Shown piece after piece: positions 61,974 to 64,000 of a stretch of 64,000 bases of DNA. Made by a program: the position numbers and the translations under genes. The stretch is from contig JAVJRG010000005.1 in assembly GCA_040218535.1 (NCBI GenBank), positions 1,736,001-1,800,000 of the forward strand, written 5' to 3'. Numbering within the stretch: the first letter of the stretch is position 1; every line of letters starts with the position of its first letter. The DNA is from Lacipirellulaceae bacterium (GTDB lineage Bacteria > Planctomycetota > Planctomycetia > Pirellulales > Lacipirellulaceae). The notes below the pieces were generated by a model. The model saw only the letters and a list, made by a program, of their open reading frames with translations. It was not told the origin of the DNA and made no database searches.

Positions 61974-62102
61974 GGGTCGTCTCCTGGAGCCGGAAATTTC
62001 CGACGGATCGTAGGAGAGCAAAGAAGCAGAGTCAACGCTGCTGGCGCACTGAATTGCTAGCGTGCCGGGTTGTTAGCGCCGGGTTCTGAGCATAGTGGGT
62101 CA

Positions 62103-62915
62103 TCAATCTCGGGGCTGGTAATCAAACCCCCGGCTCTGCCCAAAGAACGCGCGCGGGTTGTCGTAGACTACCTTGCGAATTAACGACTCCGCATGTCCGC
62201 GGCTTCGCATTTCGACGATAAAGTCGGGCACTGCCGTTGGCTTTGACGGGCCCCAATCCCCAGCGGAATTCACCAGTACGCGGTCAGGGCCATACATTTC
62301 AACCATGTCTGCGGCTCGTTGGGGCGTGCATTTGCTCACGGGGTACAGTGTCATGCCAGCCCAGAATCCAGCTTCCAGCACGGGACGGATCGTATGTTCC
62401 TCAACGTGATCCACGAGCACTCGACTGCGGTCTATTCGCGAGTCCCCGGTGAGCATGTCCAGGATCATCCGCGTCCCCTGATGCTTATCCTCTAAGTGCG
62501 GTGTGTGAATTAGGATCTGCTCATTGGTCTTCATCGCAAGGTCAAGATGCTCAAGAAAGACGGTCGCTTCATTCTTCGTGTTCTTGTTCAGCCCAATCTC
62601 ACCAATCCCTAACACGCCGGGGCGGTCGAGGAACTCCGGGATCATGGCGATGACTTCTCGCGAAAGAGCAACATCCTCAGCTTCTTTCGCATTGATGCAA
62701 AGCCAAGTGTAGTGCTGAATGCCGAAGCCGGCGGCACGGCGACGCTCGAAGCTCGTCAGTTGTTCGAAGTAGTCGCGGAAGCCATCAACGCTGCCCCGGT
62801 CGTAACCGGCCCAGAAGGCAGGCTCGCTCAAGGCGACACACCCCATCCGAGCGAGCGTCTCGTAGTCGTCGGTCGTGCGCGAGACCATGTGGATGTGGGG
62901 ATCGAAGTAATACAT
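62103..62915 (-). CDS. eboB: TatD-related metal-dependent hydrolase, EboB-like
   Basis: About 270 residues from the ATG at 62915, which starts MYYFDPHIHMVSRTTDDYET as EboB proteins do; a GTG at 62933 is also possible. Metal ligands are visible in order: DPHIH (HxH), GIGEIGLNKNT (Glu), ILIHTPH (His), RVLVDHVEEHT (His) and VNSAGDWG (Asp). PAFWAGYDRGSVDGFRDYFE and AAGFGIQHY are close to known EboB proteins. It lies on the opposite strand to the other ebo-type genes, but within 0.8 kb of them. A small gene (62953-63195) precedes it in the same direction by 37 bases. Substrate unknown. Confidence 0.9.
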   Translation of the reverse strand: MYYFDPHIHMVSRTTDDYETLARMGCVALSEPAFWAGYDRGSVDGFRDYFEQLTSFERRRAAGFGIQHYTWLCINAKEAEDVALSREVIAMIPEFLDRPGVLGIGEIGLNKNTKNEATVFLEHLDLAMKTNEQILIHTPHLEDKHQGTRMILDMLTGDSRIDRSRVLVDHVEEHTIRPVLEAGFWAGMTLYPVSKCTPQRAADMVEMYGPDRVLVNSAGDWGPSKPTAVPDFIVEMRSRGHAESLIRKVVYDNPRAFFGQSRGFDYQPRD

Positions 62916-62952
62916 AGATCTGTCGCCGACCACTCAGTTGAGCAGCAAGGAA

Positions 62953-63195
62953 TTAAACCTGAAATTCTTCCCGCCAATTGGGCTGGTACTCTCGACTGAA
63001 CAGCAGTTGAATCGCTTCGGCACGATCAGCAGAATCTGCCAGAAGCTTCTCGATTCCCTGCCTCAGAAGACGCTTTTGGTCAGTTTGCGGTAACTCGCCT
63101 TCGCCACGATCGATACGGTCAAGAGCTGCGGCAATCTCGAGAATCTTTGCGCGAACCAGCAGGAACTCTCGCTCCAAGACTTGCTCTTTGTTCAT
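62953..63195 (-). CDS. Small conserved-looking helical protein next to eboB
   Basis: 80 residues from the ATG at 63195 (MNKEQVLEREFLLVRAKILE); the frame runs further up to 63237. Entirely helical and charged (EIAAALDRIDRGEGELPQTD, RLLRQGIEKLLADSADRAEA). Upstream of eboB by 37 bases in the same direction, so likely co-transcribed. No domain recognised, and it is far shorter than EboA, so it is not that protein. Could be a small adaptor for the cluster. Confidence 0.6.
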   Translation of the reverse strand: MNKEQVLEREFLLVRAKILEIAAALDRIDRGEGELPQTDQKRLLRQGIEKLLADSADRAEAIQLLFSREYQPNWREEFQV

Positions 63196-63415
63196 TGCTG
63201 CTCTCATAAACAAGTAAAAACTAGGTAGTCCCACCAAAGGGCAGATGTGCCCACAGCATGAAACAGGTTTACACCGCAGGTGCCACCACTAGCCGGAAAC
63301 GCATGCCCAGCGAGGTTCCTCCCTGTTTAGCCCTATTTTGACGGATATTCCGGCAGTTGCCAATGAGTCGCACACGGAGACCTGCTCGTGTGGCGGTTTT
63401 GCAACCTACATTTCA

Positions 63416-64000
63416 ATGCCCTTGAAATACAGACCTTGGAAGCGCCTTGTAGGCGTTTTGCGTTCCAAGGTCGAGCACTGCAACAAGAAGAAGCCCTGCG
63501 ACGTGTCCGAAGCACTCAACCTGACTATCGAAACGCTCGCCAAGAGCCGCAACCAAGCGGCTACCGATGCGCTGCTGGCTGCGTTTGATAGCGGAGACGT
63601 CGACTCTTTCGATGCGGTCATTGGCGGACTAGCCAAGCGGCGCAGCAAGGCAGGACACAAGGCGCTGCTGGAAATCTGGCACACGCTTTCCAGCAAACAG
63701 CAAGACGCGGTTGAGCAAGGCCGTGGTCGCATGGGCGGGGCTTTGCGTGACGCTCTCTTGGGCGAAAATCAGCTATTCCAAAACGCCTGTTCTGTTGCTG
63801 AACGCTATAGTGAGTTCGATCTGATCCCCACACTCATTACCATCGGCGAGCATCCCACCAATCCCCGTGCGATTGAGTCCGTCAAAGTCGCGTCACGGCT
63901 GATCGCGCAGCTAAATAACTTGCTGCACAGCCCTCCTAGCGAAACCGAACATCGCGATCCTGAAGCAGTGCGGCGGTACGTGCTTGAGAGCTTAGAACGC
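63416..64000 (+). CDS. Hypothetical helical protein (partial, cut by window end)
   Basis: 195 visible residues from the ATG at 63416 (MPLKYRPWKRLVGVLRSKVE), still open at the window end; the frame is also open upstream to a TTG at 63338. Strongly helical with repeat-like periodicity (LNLTIETLAKSRNQAATDAL, FDAVIGGLAKRRSKAGHKAL, LIPTLITIGEHPTNPRAIES), suggesting an armadillo/HEAT-type helical repeat protein. Not recognised. Divergent from the eboB operon, with the intergenic gap starting at 63196. The other frames here look like shadows of this one. Confidence 0.55.
   Translation, partial: MPLKYRPWKRLVGVLRSKVEHCNKKKPCDVSEALNLTIETLAKSRNQAATDALLAAFDSGDVDSFDAVIGGLAKRRSKAGHKALLEIWHTLSSKQQDAVEQGRGRMGGALRDALLGENQLFQNACSVAERYSEFDLIPTLITIGEHPTNPRAIESVKVASRLIAQLNNLLHSPPSETEHRDPEAVRRYVLESLER

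Noticed and set aside
1-64000. tRNA, rRNA, CRISPR array, transposase or phage genes
   Set aside because: Looked for and not seen; no repeat-spacer pattern, integrase or transposase motif was found in any frame.

Overview
The window looks like chromosomal DNA of a planctomycete, most likely of the Pirellulales (Pirellula/Lacipirellula type). The lineage markers are a DUF1559 pseudopilin-like protein with the H-x9-DG motif, dockerin plus PEP-CTERM secreted proteins, many large planctomycete-style secreted proteins of unknown function, a futalosine menaquinone pathway, and a DnaA with a non-canonical domain IV motif. Coding density is high, operons are short and switch strand often, and I found no rRNA, tRNA, CRISPR array, insertion sequence or phage. 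The assignment is inference from gene content; no database search was possible.

Layout. 1-6.4 kb (minus): a NatAB-like ABC exporter (permease cut by the window edge), mqnC-mqnA of futalosine menaquinone synthesis, and a second ABC-2 exporter pair. 6.5-12.7 kb: small hypotheticals, a zinc-ribbon protein, aroA, and a secreted PQQ-propeller protein paired with a secreted lectin-like protein. 12.9-19.7 kb: an FdhF/YdeP-type molybdopterin oxidoreductase, a PIN toxin-antitoxin-like pair, a shortened SecA, a lipoprotein and a small secreted protein with a strong terminator. 19.8-27.5 kb: queG, a dihydrouridine synthase, a 1300-residue exported protein with a glycosidase-like barrel, and a sulfatase-fold protein that lacks the formylglycine motif. 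27.6-30.4 kb: an LRR membrane protein, the DUF1559 protein and an EF-hand lipoprotein.

30.4-41.6 kb is a surface-polysaccharide and lipid block: an O-antigen-ligase/WecG fusion and a Wzz-like protein on minus; then a CelD-type acetyltransferase, polysaccharide deacetylase, flippase, GT4 glycosyltransferase, PlsC and CdsA on plus. 41.6-49.5 kb: a gluzincin-type metallopeptidase, fabI, a GAF/sigma-54 activator, and two PEP-CTERM proteins, which fits a cell exporting polysaccharide and sorting proteins with exosortase. 49.6-57.1 kb: a secreted terpene-cyclase-fold protein, small secreted proteins, dnaA with an AT-rich upstream region, a GNAT enzyme and a THUMP-like methyltransferase.

57.2-63.2 kb is the most interesting part: two TIM-barrel isomerase-like genes, a UbiA prenyltransferase (EboC), an alkaline-phosphatase-fold protein (EboF-like) and, on the other strand, a TatD-like hydrolase (EboB). 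This is an ebo/EDB-type cluster, a family linked in other bacteria to moving a cryptic metabolite or precursor towards the periplasm. The eboA and eboD genes are not visible.

Across the window several intergenic elements recur in style: 35-bp arrays of five degenerate heptamers lying just upstream of start codons (before secA, cdsA and an ebo TIM-barrel gene), and long imperfect inverted repeats (at the queG stop codon and at both ends of the ebo region).
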